DNA of 64,000 nt from Lanius collurio (Eukaryota; Chordata; Aves; Passeriformes; Laniidae). This document shows, piece after piece, positions 50,086-62,140 of the stretch. The stretch lies in the NCBI GenBank assembly GCA_020086605.1, contig JACBWW010000016.1, forward strand, positions 17,956,482-18,020,481, in the 5' to 3' direction. Under the pieces are notes generated by a model, which was not told the origin of the DNA, made no database searches, and saw only the letters and a list, made by a program, of their open reading frames with translations. How positions within the stretch are numbered: the first letter of the stretch is position 1; each line of letters begins with the position of its first letter. Position numbers and translations under genes: made by a program.

Positions 50086-52379
50086 TGCTGCTGTTCCTCT
50101 GGCTCCAGATGGATCTTGGCAAGAGGAAATTATAGTCTTGTAACTGGTGGGAGATGGATTCGGGCTGCTGTTGTGACACCACCACAACTTAGATTTTTAG
50201 TGACACTTCCTAAAGCTCTCTATTTTATTATGATTTTCTTAAAACCAAATGGTAACTCCTGCAAGGCTTGTCTGTGCAGCCCTTACTGTAATTTATAGTT
50301 TCCATTTGCACAGAGAGAATGCATCTTCCCTCCAAGGAATCCCTTGCAGGTGAAATTCTGATTTAGCACATCATATTAGGAGATCATAGCTTTTCTTGCT
50401 AGCAACAAAATCAATTAAAGTTCTAACCTGTTCACTGGCTGGGCTGCTGCTATTTATTTACAGGACTCCCAGCCAGACCACCTGACAAGGTTGGAAGGGA
50501 GAATTCCCCATCCCCAGACTAAGATTTTTTTTTTAATTTAAACATCCTTTGGGTAAAAGATCCAAGCTAGGATTTCCCTCCTATTTATCAAGGGTATCTT
50601 CTGAAGCAGAGCAGTTTTCTCTAGTCCCTATTTAATTTTTCTCTCTAAGGAGTTGGAAGTCATCTGAGCTTTGGTGTAAAGTGGCATCTCATTCCTCAGC
50701 TGCTGGACATGACCAAAAGCTGATATACAGGCAGGTACCACAGAGTCAGCTTTTGTCCACAGCTTAGGACCTCATGGCTTTACGTTCTTGCATTCTATGT
50801 GCTCCACAGAAATGGAGAGTAGGGTTAATATGAGAGTGGAGGAAAGAAAATGATTTTTTCTTCTTGGCTTCCTTAAAATTTGGCCTCCATCTGTCTCTAA
50901 AAACTGGCCTAGCTCTGGTTTGCTACCTTCACCTGAGTTTGTGAGTCTCCTCTCTGGTCCTTCCAGCTTCACCCTTTCAGCTATCACACTGGTCTCAGCA
51001 GCAGCTTCTGTGCTTTTCCCCTGGCAATAACCCCTCTCAGAAAGCGCATTGTGAAAGAATTTATCCCTCGAAATACTTTGGCTCTCTCCAATATCTTTAG
51101 GCAGACATCTTCTCTCTAATGGAAATTTGCAACGTGCCATGCCTGCCTGTGACATACTGCCTGCAGAGATCGCTTGGGGGGTGCTGAAACAATCACTTGC
51201 AAGGACAGTCAGCAGAAAGGACATTTGTCATAGCTCACATTCATTCCCAGGACCCGATCCTGCAATGTTTTGCTAACAAAAGAACTTTTGAAATCTTGCC
51301 TAAGTACCCAGGGTGTCAGAGCCAGACATGTGCCGGAAGCACTGGGTCTGCCAGCTGACGGGGCTGTGACCCCTCTGGGTTTGCTCCCTGAGCAGGAGGG
51401 CTGCTGAGGCGGGAAGAGCCAGGTACTGACTTGAAATAAAAACAGCGTTGGGTGGAGGGGGTGGGCAGGAGATGCTGTGGTTCTGCCTGGGGGGGATGCA
51501 CTGGGAAGGGTTGGCCAAACTGGGACAACTCAGATCAAGCTAAGCTGGCTGGTCCCCAATCCCCTTGGAGACCTGCAGCAGCAGGGAGCTGGTGTTGCAA
51601 AGGGTTTTCCAAGTTCCTGGTATCTCTGTGTGTTAACTCAGGTGCTGGTGGAGCCATGGGGGCTGGGCTGAAGGGCGGCTGGGCTGTAACTCGCTCTTGT
51701 TCCCCAGCCCTCCTTGTGCCCTCCTGCTACGGCGCTCTCTGGAGAGTGGCATCCAGCTCCAGATTTAGGAATGTGGCTGCAAGAGACCCACCCCACCCCT
51801 GTGCCTGTGCAAGAGGGGATCTCTTCAGCTAAGGTGGCTCTGGTGTGAAGCAGGAGTCACCACAGTGGACTGAATCCCCAAAAACCTCTCGGGGAGAGCA
51901 GATAACCCTACCCTTGTGTGTTGAGACAGCCCCTAGTAGGCAGCACTGGGTTGCACATCTTCCCAGGACCCTAAAAATCCCTGTCTGCCAGACAGCTGCA
52001 GCCCAGAGCCCCCTGCAAGCATCAATAAACCACCCTCACCGCGGGTCTTACACTGCCAAACAGCAGGAAAACAGGGGCAACAAACCCCTTTTCTGCTTTT
52101 TCCTGTGGATATTAATCCTCACATGCACAAAACTCTGGCAATTTGTATTGTGTTTGTCATTAAAGTAATGCCTTCAGAGTGTCTTCTTGGTTAAGTTAAT
52201 GTATTCCAATGAGGCTTTTAAGCTTCCATTTCAAAGCTTTGTTTACAGTTAGGGTGAATCTAGCAAATGAGTAGGATTAAGGTGTCATGTAAAGCATGAG
52301 CCTTGCTAGGACAGAGTAGTTTTAAGCTTTGTAAAGTTTATACCTGAGCCATTCATCTGTTTTAGTGTCTTTTCGATGT
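50086..52379. other. Intergenic DNA downstream of FOXE3
   Basis: No gene, repeat family or RNA gene is recognised. Open frames up to about 150 codons occur on both strands, and none shows a family signature. Confidence 0.5.
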
Positions 52380-52560
52380 CCCTGTTCAGTGAATAAGAGG
52401 GATTTGAACGAAACGGGAGTAATTATCACTCGGATTTCAGTCGTGAAACCAAGTCTCCTTTGAAATCCTCCCCTCTTTATTAAGGGAGTTTAGGGAATAT
52501 TATGTAATGACAGTTGTAACAATCTCGACCTCATACAAAAGACAGAGGTAAAACTTTCTG
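52380..52560. promoter_or_regulatory. Candidate conserved regulatory block, 2.9 kb after FOXE3
   Basis: A compact stretch combining retained CpGs (GAACGAAACGGG, CACTCGG, CAGTCGTG, TCTCGACC) with A+T-rich homeodomain-like sites (AGTAATTATCA at 52419-52429, TTTATTAAGG, ATTATGTAATGA). This mixture is typical of vertebrate developmental enhancers. Activity and target gene are inferred from position. Confidence 0.35.
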
Positions 52561-53393
52561 TGCTGTCTGAGATTGTGAAAGGAATGTCATACCTCAGGGT
52601 GACGGTGAGAGGTACTCTGGACTTCCCGTGGTGGGGAGAGCCCTGTCCCGAGCCCGTGAGATGCCGACGGGGGAAGTGGAATTGATCCCAAGCACCAAAG
52701 AGATTTAGACGTGGTCTGGGCTATCTTCTCTGACTCCTCAGTTAGCAACTCTTTGCACATGAGGCTGATTTCAGGTAACTCTGGCTGCACGTTCAGAAAC
52801 ACACAGCCAAAATGAGCTGCCACTTCGAAAAGGTGTTTGTTTTTCACTGGGAAACACTGGCTACCCACAGAGGACCGACTGAGCTGCAGTGTCTGCCTGC
52901 GTACAACAACATTCTGCACATTTTGTGCTTGTACCACCTTCCTGCTGCTTCCAGCAGGTTCAAACAAGCAGTAAGAAACACCCTTTCCAGATTATATTCC
53001 CAGGCTATAAATAGTGTTTTCCATCCTGTTACAAACCAACACGACACTAGCTGAAATTTTAACTGAAACACATTTCCTGAAGAACTTAGCAGTCCCTCTG
53101 GTAGTGTTAGGTTTTGTCTGGATGCTGCCAGCTGTTCACTGACAGTCTCAATGCGGGCAATGTTACACCATAACTCTGGTTATTCCATGCAGGGCTTTGC
53201 CCTTTGCAAATGCACAGCTTGAAGACATTCAGTGGTGTTTCTTGGAGGCCAAGATTGAGTCGGTAAAATCAGACAATGATGGGGAGATGGGCAGTGGGTG
53301 CAGTGGGGGTGGCTGAGATGGGCTTTGCCAGGTAGTAATGAGTTTTTAACAAATTAGCACCTGGCAGTCAGCACTGCCCAAGCTCTGAGCTAC

Positions 53394-53412
53394 ATCTCGG
53401 ATTATCCGAGAT
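53394..53412. promoter_or_regulatory. Perfect 19-bp palindrome around GGATTATCC
   Basis: ATCTCGGATTATCCGAGAT reads as two perfect 9-base arms around a single central T. Its centre contains the bicoid-type (OTX/CRX/PITX) site GGATTA, the reverse of TAATCC. It lies 3.9 kb downstream of the FOXE3 stop codon. OTX2 is a known activator of the FOXE3 orthologue in Xenopus lens, from memory, so a regulatory role is plausible but unproven. Confidence 0.4.
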
Positions 53413-55071
53413 CCATCACCACTTCTGCTGTGTTGTGTTTAGATCCTTTAGGTTCGGGAAGTTCCTATAAGGACAGGAATGGTGATGCAGCTGCTGAGTT
53501 TGTACAGGGCCACAGCAACGCTGCGCTGCCTTCCGCCGCTTTACTCCAGGGGTGTAACGCCGCGGCGAGGGGCTGGCAGGGGCGAGATGGCCCGGAGTGA
53601 CAGGCGGCGTGCTCAGGCCAACACTGACCTCCAGTGGAAAGCCCTGGGAAGCCGCTCCCGGCTCCCGGGGGGGTGCTCAGCGTGTACCGGCAGCATCCCG
53701 GTATTTGGGGTCCTGTTGGCAGCTGCGGGGGATCAGGACATCGGGGAGTTTTGGGGTACGGTCAGGATGAGACATAGTGAAGTTTGTTCAGGGAGGGTCT
53801 TTATAAATCACAGCGGGCTGGATACAACCTCCGGGCTTAAAACACCAGTTACTCACTCTGGGGAGGTTTCAGAGGGGAAGGCTTTCTCTGGCTATACCTT
53901 CTTTTGCCCTTTTCCTGAGTCATTGCTGGGCACAGGATACAGGATTGGGCTGTGTTGGCTGTCCCCTGCAGCTCTTCTCCCTAGAGTGAAAATAGGGAAA
54001 CAAGTGGAAGCACAGTGAGAATCTGCACCCTTGATGGAAGGAGAGGAGTCAGTGATGACATCATTCCTCTACAGCAGCCAGTCCCATTGGCAGCCTGACT
54101 TAGTGCTTGAAATGTGCTACAGAGCTGGGGGCTGGCCTGGCTCTTAACAGCACCCAAAGTGCCAGGCAAAGCAGCAGAGCCTGAGCATTGGCAGCACAAC
54201 CCCTACAAGCTCTTGGGTGCAGTCGTTTCATGGCCTTTGTACTGTGGTGCTGAAGGGGTTACTCTGCAGCAGCTGGGTTTATGAATGTAATGAATGAACT
54301 GTGCCATCCCAACACCAGCAGGCAGCTCTGGCTTGTGGCAGCTCAGGGTGCTGCACAAAGGTGCACATGAGCCACTTATGTGTGTGCCTGGGAAAAGTTC
54401 ATTTTCCATTTTCATCAGCACTGCTGAGCCAAAGGCAGCAGTCTATGACCTCTGCAGAAATGGGCCCGATGGTCTCAGATGTTTTGGGTGCTTTCCATCT
54501 GCACCAGAGTCATCTCAGGTTTTAAAACTCCCCTTCTAATCAGGTGTTGGAGACCAAATCAAATCTGTAGACTCATTTTCAGGGAGTTTCAAGAGACCTA
54601 ATGTGGCTGGAGCAAATGGACCTCAAAAAGCACAAAATTGTCCAAGCTCACCAGCCACCCTGGCTCTTCGCTCAGAGCTGGTCATGGATTTCAGCAGAGG
54701 AATTCATCCTCCTGTGCAGGTCAGGCCAACCCAGCTCTTGGTTCTACCCTTTTCAGATGTTCTCTGCTTGAATGACAGGAGGGTGAGTAAAGCTGAGGGG
54801 GCTCTGCTGTGCCTCAGTATTTTCAGTTTCAGAAAGATGCTTATATGGAGCTGTAACTCCCTCCAAGAACATCCCATCCAGCACTCCTGTGTAACAGAGA
54901 TGTGCTTACCCATGGGAAAACAGGCGGCTGCCAATCCAATCTCATCATTTGGAGCCTTCACCCTCAAGAAATCACAAGTTTTGCCATCCCAAAGACACAA
55001 TTAGGGAACATTTTCTTGCCAGACCCCAAATGCATCCCAGCAGAACTTTGTGTTCTCTAGAGATGCCAAAA

Positions 55072-55109
55072 GCGGCCACTTGGTAAAGATGCTCGCTTCG
55101 GGTGGCCGC
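55072..55109. repeat. Short inverted repeat with 8-bp arms
   Basis: GCGGCCAC at 55072-55079 and GTGGCCGC at 55102-55109 are perfect complements separated by 22 bases. The interval is CpG-rich relative to its surroundings. It could fold as a hairpin or be two GCGGCCAC-type binding sites. Confidence 0.6.
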
Positions 55110-55389
55110 GGAAGCGATTGAAGTGGGGCACGGTTTGCCTCCTGCACTGTAGGCAGCACCCACGAGGTGGCAGCCAGGTGACACCCTGGCCAGGCCCTGT
55201 GGCCCCCCCCCCTCAACTCTCCTGCCCGGACCCCACCAGCCGCAGACCCTCTCCAAGCAGCATTTTCTTCTCCCTGGTTACTTATTGTTAGGTTTTCCAC
55301 AGTGTTGGTTTAAGCACGTATCCATCCTCCCCCGGCTCGAAGCCCTTTCTTTCCAGGCTGTCTGCTGCTTGGATTCTCCCCGAGCTGAT

Positions 55390-55545
55390 GCTCACCCTCT
55401 AAGTATAATTGCAATACAAAGTAGTTTCAGAATAGCGTGCAATAGTGGCTAATTATTTGGAACAATTATACATAACAAAGACAGAGCCAAGCAGCAAGAG
55501 GGCTTAATTGTCTGGCCAAGCATGAAATAGCACAGGATTATCGCT
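55390..55545. promoter_or_regulatory. Candidate conserved enhancer, 5.9 kb after FOXE3
   Basis: A dense cluster of motifs: TATAATTGCAAT (55404-55415), TAATTA (55450-55455), AACAATTATA (55461-55470), the SOX/TCF-like AACAAAG (55474-55480), TTAATTG (55504-55510) and GGATTATCGC (55536-55545). Homeodomain and SOX sites packed this tightly are typical of neural, eye or craniofacial enhancers. The stretch has no open frame worth noting. Confidence 0.4.
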
Positions 55546-58500
55546 CACAGGGGGAGGGGAGGCAACAGAGGAGAATTGCCCCATAGAATAGGCAAGAATC
55601 CAGCCTGCTCTGGAAGACAAAGTTTATTGAAGAACTTGAAAATTCCCTGTTGAAGCATCTTCTGAGATGGCAGAGAAGACATGAAAAGGATAATGACCCA
55701 GAATATGGGCTTAAGGCACAAATCCCTCCACTGGCAGACTCCAGGCCTACAGGCGCTTAAGAACATGCTTAAATTTTAAGCACATGAATAGTCCCCTTTG
55801 ACGGCTCACGTGCTTAGAGTTAAGCTCAGGCATAAGTGTTTGTAGGATTGGAGCCCAGATTTTTATTGCAACTAGGCTCTTCTCAGTAATGACAGGAAAT
55901 AGGTGATGTATAAAGTGCACAAGCTCCCTGGGCAGTGCCATGAAGCCCTTTGCTCCATGTGAGTGACAAGAACCTGCTGTGAGCCACGGCAACATCCACA
56001 CCTTCCCTCCCTGCCATGGAGCTGGAGGGGAGAACAACAACTGCGGTGGTGGTGAGAGCAGCATCTCCAAGTCATGAGTGGAGCCTCAGAGTCCACAGGT
56101 GTGGGTGAGAAGGTGAGGAGATTGCAAAATGGAAAAAAGATCACCATTAAAACCTAAAAAGTGCTGTGGGTGTAGCTGGAGTTCAGCCTAGCTTGAGAGC
56201 ACCAGAAAACAATGTCTTGGAGAGCTTCTGAGATGGTGTGGAAAATGAGATTAATTTTCCAAAAAAAAGTGGTGGAAATATAAAAAGATTCCCACAGAAT
56301 ATGAGCAAATCAATGCAATAGCAGCTCCTCTCCAAATAATCCCTGCTTAGGCATGCACCTGCTTTTACTGCAGAAAAAGGTTTCTCTCGTGTGAAATCTT
56401 CCCTGCTCTTTCTCCATCCCTGAAAGTTTTTTTTTTTTTGCAAGGCTTCCCACTTTTACACGACAGCTACCTCCTGGGCAGTACCACTTGCCCCTCTGTT
56501 TGAAACCTAGGTCACTGTTTTTCAATTGTCTTTGGGGCTAGAAGGATTTGTTTTTGTTAGTGGGACAGCAGCCTGATGCTGATGCATGCAGATGTGCTAA
56601 AGTAGGGGTGGTGGTAGAAGAAGTGGAAGGTGTGAGCTTCAGTGGGCTGGCTGACCACAGGAGCTGTGGCACCTGCCATCCCATGGATGTCCTGTGACCC
56701 AGACCTACAGCTGTGCCTGAGGGTTTGGGTGAGGGTGCCCATGCCAGCAGCAGCGTGTGAGGGCAGTCCAGCCTCAGGAGTTAGCTGTGGAGGAGATTTT
56801 GCCTTAGGATAAATGAGTGGACGTGTGGATCTGCCCCACAGGAGGTCAGGCCCCCCTCCCCACTCTTGGCTGTACTCTGCACACCCCTACCAGCCCCCCA
56901 GGGGCCCTACAGGGATGTCCTCCACAGGGTGGGAGCTGCTGGTGGAGGAGGTGGCCCCACCACTGCCTCTGTTAGTGCACCTGGGACCTCAGCTGTGGCT
57001 TGGGCATTGGCACCCATGGGTGCAGGACTGCTGCTGGCAGCTGCTGGAGGGCATTATGTGATCCATGCAGCCTTCTTATCGGGCCATGTGTGCATCCTCC
57101 CTGCCTTTCCCAGGCATGGACACGTGCTGTGGAAACACCCACATTGCCTTTTCCTCCTGTACGCCCAGTCGGGGTGGGGAGCTGACATCACCCCTGGGGA
57201 AGGGTCAGGCCAGATGGTGCCAGTGTGGGTTGGGATGTCCCTCAAGTGCTCAGGACCTTCCCAAACCACCCCAATGCCTCAGTGCATCGCCAGCCTGCCA
57301 CAACGTGCCTGTGCAGCAGCTCAGAGCAGCGGGGCACGGGTGGAGGATTTTCTCTGAAGCCAGAGGTTAATTATGCTTTATTGGATAATTTTCAGCTGCC
57401 AGTGCTGGCAATAAAAGGGATTTCCTCTAGATGGCACGCTTATCTCTGCACTGGAAGGGAAGCCCACCAGCCTGCATCCCCCGCAGCACCCCAGCCATGT
57501 ATTTTCAGGGAACAGATAGCTTATGTCCTCTTACATCACAATTTGAATGCTCAATATCTAGACTGTACAAAAGCCTGGGAAATGGTAACAAGAAAAAGGA
57601 ATCTCATAGTGAGCACTGCTGGGATCTAGTTAGCTGGGTGATGCTGAGTATCCATCTTGAAGAAATCTGGTCTTTCCAAGTAGCATAAAGCCAGATGTGA
57701 AACATCAGCCTTTCCTTTATCAGCTCTCAGTGTCATTTCTTCCATGTGAGTGATCCAGTTTCCTCTTCCCAGCAAGAATAAGCAGAGGTTTACCTGCAAT
57801 AAGGGCAAGAAGTGGGGATGTGTGTGTACTGAAGCCTCAACACCCCCAGAGTGGCTGGATTAATTTTAATCTGTGTGTTGACAGGTTTCCCCTCTCTTAC
57901 CCCTGTGCAACTCAGGGTAGCAATTTCTTCTGGTGGTTTTAAGAAAGGAGTAGAAGGTCACACCAGTCTGGAGCTGAGATTCACTCTTCTATGCAGATTC
58001 AGCCACAGATATTAAAGGGGTGCCTTGTTTAATAATTTTTCCACCTGACAGTCCTTCACTACGTAAGGGGAGAGAGTTAAGGGGTTTGGTTCTCCCTCTG
58101 CTTCTCTACATGTGTGAGATGCCTCACCTCCCTCCCCATACTTTAGGTTGCACATTTTTCTCTCTGTTTTTTTCAACTCCTTCCCAAGATGGGAACAAGG
58201 GAAAGGAGCCCAGTGTTATATTTCTGTGCAATCTTATGTAAGGACAAGAGGCAAAATATGTTTATGAATCTTTCAGCGAGGCAGCTCCAGAGATATCAGC
58301 ATGTACACACAGGGCTGACTTTTCAGAAGAGTACAGCAGGTGGACCCAGATCTGATCTGTAGCTAGAGATGGCTGATACTTCCATAAAGACTCCTATCTC
58401 CAGCCTTTTTCTACATGAAAAAAAAAAAAAAGCAATTTTAAAACAATTTTTATACTGATCAAGTTATATTCCAGTAATTTTCCACTTTCTCTGTAATTTC

Positions 58501-59980
58501 CTCCTTTGAAGGCCCTCTCTGTATTGCTTCTGGCACTCAAGTTGAAGGTCCTCAACTGGCACTTCTGGCAGAAGTGGACTTTTGTGATCTCAGTGGGTGA
58601 GGTGGGCATGAGCTGAACTGCTGAATGCAGAAAACTCAGCATCAGGGATTTCCTGGACAAGTTTGGCATGATGAGATGCTAACACAGAAAACCTGAACTC
58701 AAAAACCTCATCATGAGTTTCTAAATCCTTGTGGATCTGGCCATTTATTTAGGTTCTTGCACTGGTGCACCCACATTTGGAAAATCTGATTCCCTCTCAC
58801 GTATATCTCTCACCTCCCAAAAAAACCCTAAAAGTCCTTCCTTCTATTTTCAGGGGATTTTGGAAAGAATGAAGTGATTTAGCAGGCTTGTTTTCACAGG
58901 GATATTTTTCCTTGTGTGGTAGGCACAGTTACCAGGCTGTTCTATACACATTGCCATGTGCCAGAGCATAATTGCTTTCCACATGCATTGGCCTTTGGCT
59001 AATGTGTTTTTTATGGCAACCAGGAGAGCTGGCTTTGGTGAGTCTCAAAAGTGCACCTGGTGGTTTATGGCTTGAAAATGCTGCTTTCCTCTGAGTCATG
59101 GAGGTGCATGTATCTCTTTTCAGGTCAGATTGCTGAAGAATGGTATGAAAAAAGGGCTTAGAGCAAGTCAGGGTTAATCACTTGAGCGTTAAGCTGTGTA
59201 TGAGTTTGCCTAGTGGGCTTCAAACCCACATGGGAAGGGATCAGTCGTGAAGAGAGAGCAGGAGGCAAAGTTTTGGAACCACAAGCCCAAAACTAAGGGC
59301 CTAAAGTCAGATCATAGCACTTAAATAAATGTGGTTTTAAGATGTTTCCCACTCCTCTGAGGAGCAGAAAAGACAGGGATAATTGTGCTCTGAAGTTTTA
59401 TGGGGACTCAGCCCTGCACATGGGGTTCCTGGGAAAAGACTTCTTTGGAATCCAGGCCTTTTTTGGTGTGGATTTTGAGACACCTGCATTTGAAAAGTCA
59501 AGTCAACAAACTCGAGCTGTCCAACATCTGAACACTGCAGGGATGGATATTGGCACTCGGCTCCGGTGGTTTCCAGTCTGGGAATTTCATGTATCTCTCA
59601 CTATCTGTCACCACCATTCCCACTGACCTCCCTGTGCTGGGAGCTCGTGGTGTGCAGGCTGCAAACTGATCTTTGCAAGCTGGGAGCTGGCAGTGTGGGG
59701 CTGGAAAAAGGGTTGAACTGCAGGGAGCACTGAAGGTCTGAGCCTTGAATATGGAAAGAAGAGAAATAATATCAAAGGAAATCACATAAGTGGAAAAAGA
59801 GCCCCCTGGGGTAGCCCAGGCAGCATCAGGTCTGTCTTGTTCATGTTTTCAGAGAAGTTAGAGGTCAGCCAAGCTTGATAACGAAGTAATAAAGAAAAAT
59901 CCATCCCTGAACCTTGGGGGACTCATAGATGCAGTTCTCATCAGAATATACGAATTTAGATGCTGCTCGGAAGAAGCAAC
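55546..59980. other. Intergenic DNA without recognised features
   Basis: CpG-poor sequence with poly(A) and poly(T) tracts near 56430 and 58420. I see no repeat family, RNA gene or credible coding region. Confidence 0.5.
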
Positions 59981-60901
59981 AAGAACGATTGTGGGTCACA
60001 GACCCAGCAGATCATCTGTAAGGGTCTGGGAGCGATGTCGGCTGGGCTGGAGCTGAACTTTCCGCATTTCCCAAGGTAATTCACTTCCCGGGGGTTTCCT
60101 CCCCGCTAACCCCCAGAGCCGGGAGATGCTCCGGGCAGGAGCAGCTCCCTTAGGCGTAGGCATGACCAGTGCTAGTGCAGGAGCAGAGATCGCACCCTGC
60201 AGTGCCCCGGGGTTCGTGTTCTGCCTTCCGACTACACCCCCCACAAAATAACGGTCTGGGAAATAGTTTTTCCTGGTGGAAAAAAAAAAATTAAAAAGTG
60301 CCCGGTCGCTGTGGCCAGTTCGGCAGCTGTCAAGAGCTCCGACGCGGGCGGAGGCACTGGGAGACCCGGGGGCAAAACCTTGGCAGTGGGGATCCACCTG
60401 CCGAAGCCGTCAGCAGGGCATCAAACACCGACCCCACACGCCTGGATCAAACGCCTCATTCAGATAGGCGGGAAAGACAGTGAAAATCAATTTAAAGGAG
60501 AAAAAAAAATCATCATGATCGGCTGATGGCTTTTATTATTTTTTTCCCTTACTTTTGAGACTTTTTGGAGACTCTCTCCACTCCACCAGCACTCATCCCT
60601 ACGCACATTTGATTCCACAATTTAACGTGAAATGTAAAGCAGAGTTGGGTTCCAGCTGTAAGCGAGGCTGTCTGTAAGGAAATATTGCAGAGAGGAGAGC
60701 AGAAAAATTAAAAATATGCCCAAGAAAAAATGCTTCCCTGCCAGCCCAGCACGCCAGGGCTCGGCGGGGCGAAGACAAGGCAATCTTTTTGGGTAGATCA
60801 ATAGGGTTTTTCTATCGGGAGACCACATAATTTCTTACCCCGGCGCACATTAAAACGCGCCCGTTGCTCCGCGTGTGGATGCACGGCCGGGAGTGTGTGT
60901 G

Positions 60902-60904
<3 letters not shown>

Positions 60905-60934
<30 letters not shown>
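60905..60934. repeat. (GT)15 microsatellite
   Basis: Fifteen uninterrupted GT dinucleotides, a likely polymorphic marker. Confidence 0.95.
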
Positions 60935-60936
<2 letters not shown>

Positions 60937-61754
60937 CGTGCCTGGGATCCGACCATCTGGTTTGTTTCAGTCCAGGGTTTCCCTCTGCTAAATCATCTCG
61001 GGACGGGTGTCGTTTAGGTACTTTTTCTCGTTTTGATTTGTTTCTGCAGCCGATCTTGCGTGGCAAAGCCGAGGCTGAGACCGACTCGGCGGACAGAAGC
61101 CGTTCGGAGACGAAGGGAGCCGGATTCATTCACTGTCGTTTCATTGTGGGTCATTCCCGACTCAAACGGGGACAATATTGTGCCTCGAAACAGGCAGAAA
61201 TCGTGTCGGTGGTGCGTGATCGGGACACGCTGTTTCTCGAGCTGCGGCGCTCTGGGTGCGCGATGCGGAGGGGGAGAGCCAGGTCCAGGCGGGAGCAGGA
61301 CAAGGCACCGGCCGCATCCCATCAACGGCGCCTCGGATCAACCCCTCTCGCCTCCCCCGTACATTTTCGGCCTCATCGGGGTCCCCATGACCCCGACTAC
61401 AGCAGCAAGCGGCTCCACCAGAGTTCCCCGTTCCCAGGAGGTCCCCCCCGAGGTCTGCCCACCTCTCCAGACAGAGGGAGAGCCAGCAGCCGGGGCAGAG
61501 CAGGGGTGGACAGGCAGCAGACACGCACATCTGTTTCACTTCGAGCCGTGCGGGACCAGCCTCCAGACGGGGAGATCGGGAGGCAGCCTCCCTGCGACCG
61601 GGCGCCGGGGGGGCGGCCGAGCATCATCTTCCCCGGAGCATCCCCCGGGCGGTGTCCTCTGCCCCCGTCCGCTCGCAGCGCGTCATTTTGCTGCCCCCTC
61701 CCCGCCCTCCCCTTCGCCGCCCTGCAGAGGCACAAGGCGCAGCTCCCGGCGGTT

Positions 61755-61910
61755 CTTCGCTGCCATGAAATGCACCAAGTGGAAATTCAATCGCCCCGTT
61801 GTGTGTGTGGTCGAAATCTCTGGCAGCTGCTTCGGAATTTTTTATGACACTTTCGTTTATGTAGGGGAGGCATTACTATTATTTTACTTAATAAAAATGG
61901 AAAGCGGGTC
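61755..61910. promoter_or_regulatory. Candidate conserved non-coding block
   Basis: Directly after the CpG island, a short A+T/CpG mixed stretch contains CTGCCATGAAATGC, TTCAATCGCCCCG, TTATGACACTTTCG and TTATTTTACTTAATAAAA. It looks constrained rather than random. A coding role is unlikely because frames are short. Confidence 0.25.
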
Positions 61911-62102
61911 GGGTCTTTTCCTTCTCCACTCTCTTCCATTTGTTCTTCCCATCGCCTTTCCACCGGGCTGATGAACGGAGAGTTTAAACAATGTCAGTAG
62001 GAAAGATGCGGCATCTCCGAGGCATTTCTCTGTGTTAGACAATTATATATACATGTATACATGAAAAAATATATATCAGGAAATGAAAGAATATAAATAT
62101 GG

Positions 62103-62140
62103 GTATAGTTGAGTATATATATATATACACACACAAACAT
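62103..62140. repeat. (AT)n/(AC)n microsatellite
   Basis: A run of AT dinucleotides passing into AC dinucleotides and then CAAACATATG, surrounded by further AT-rich repeats from 62040. Simple-sequence DNA. Confidence 0.85.

Larger units (their letters stand above)
52561..55380. other. Intergenic DNA with scattered short symmetrical motifs
   Basis: Apart from the 19-bp palindrome (53394-53412) and a short inverted repeat (55072-55109), I recognise nothing. A CpG-richer patch lies at 53520-53760. Open frames there look incidental. Confidence 0.5.
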
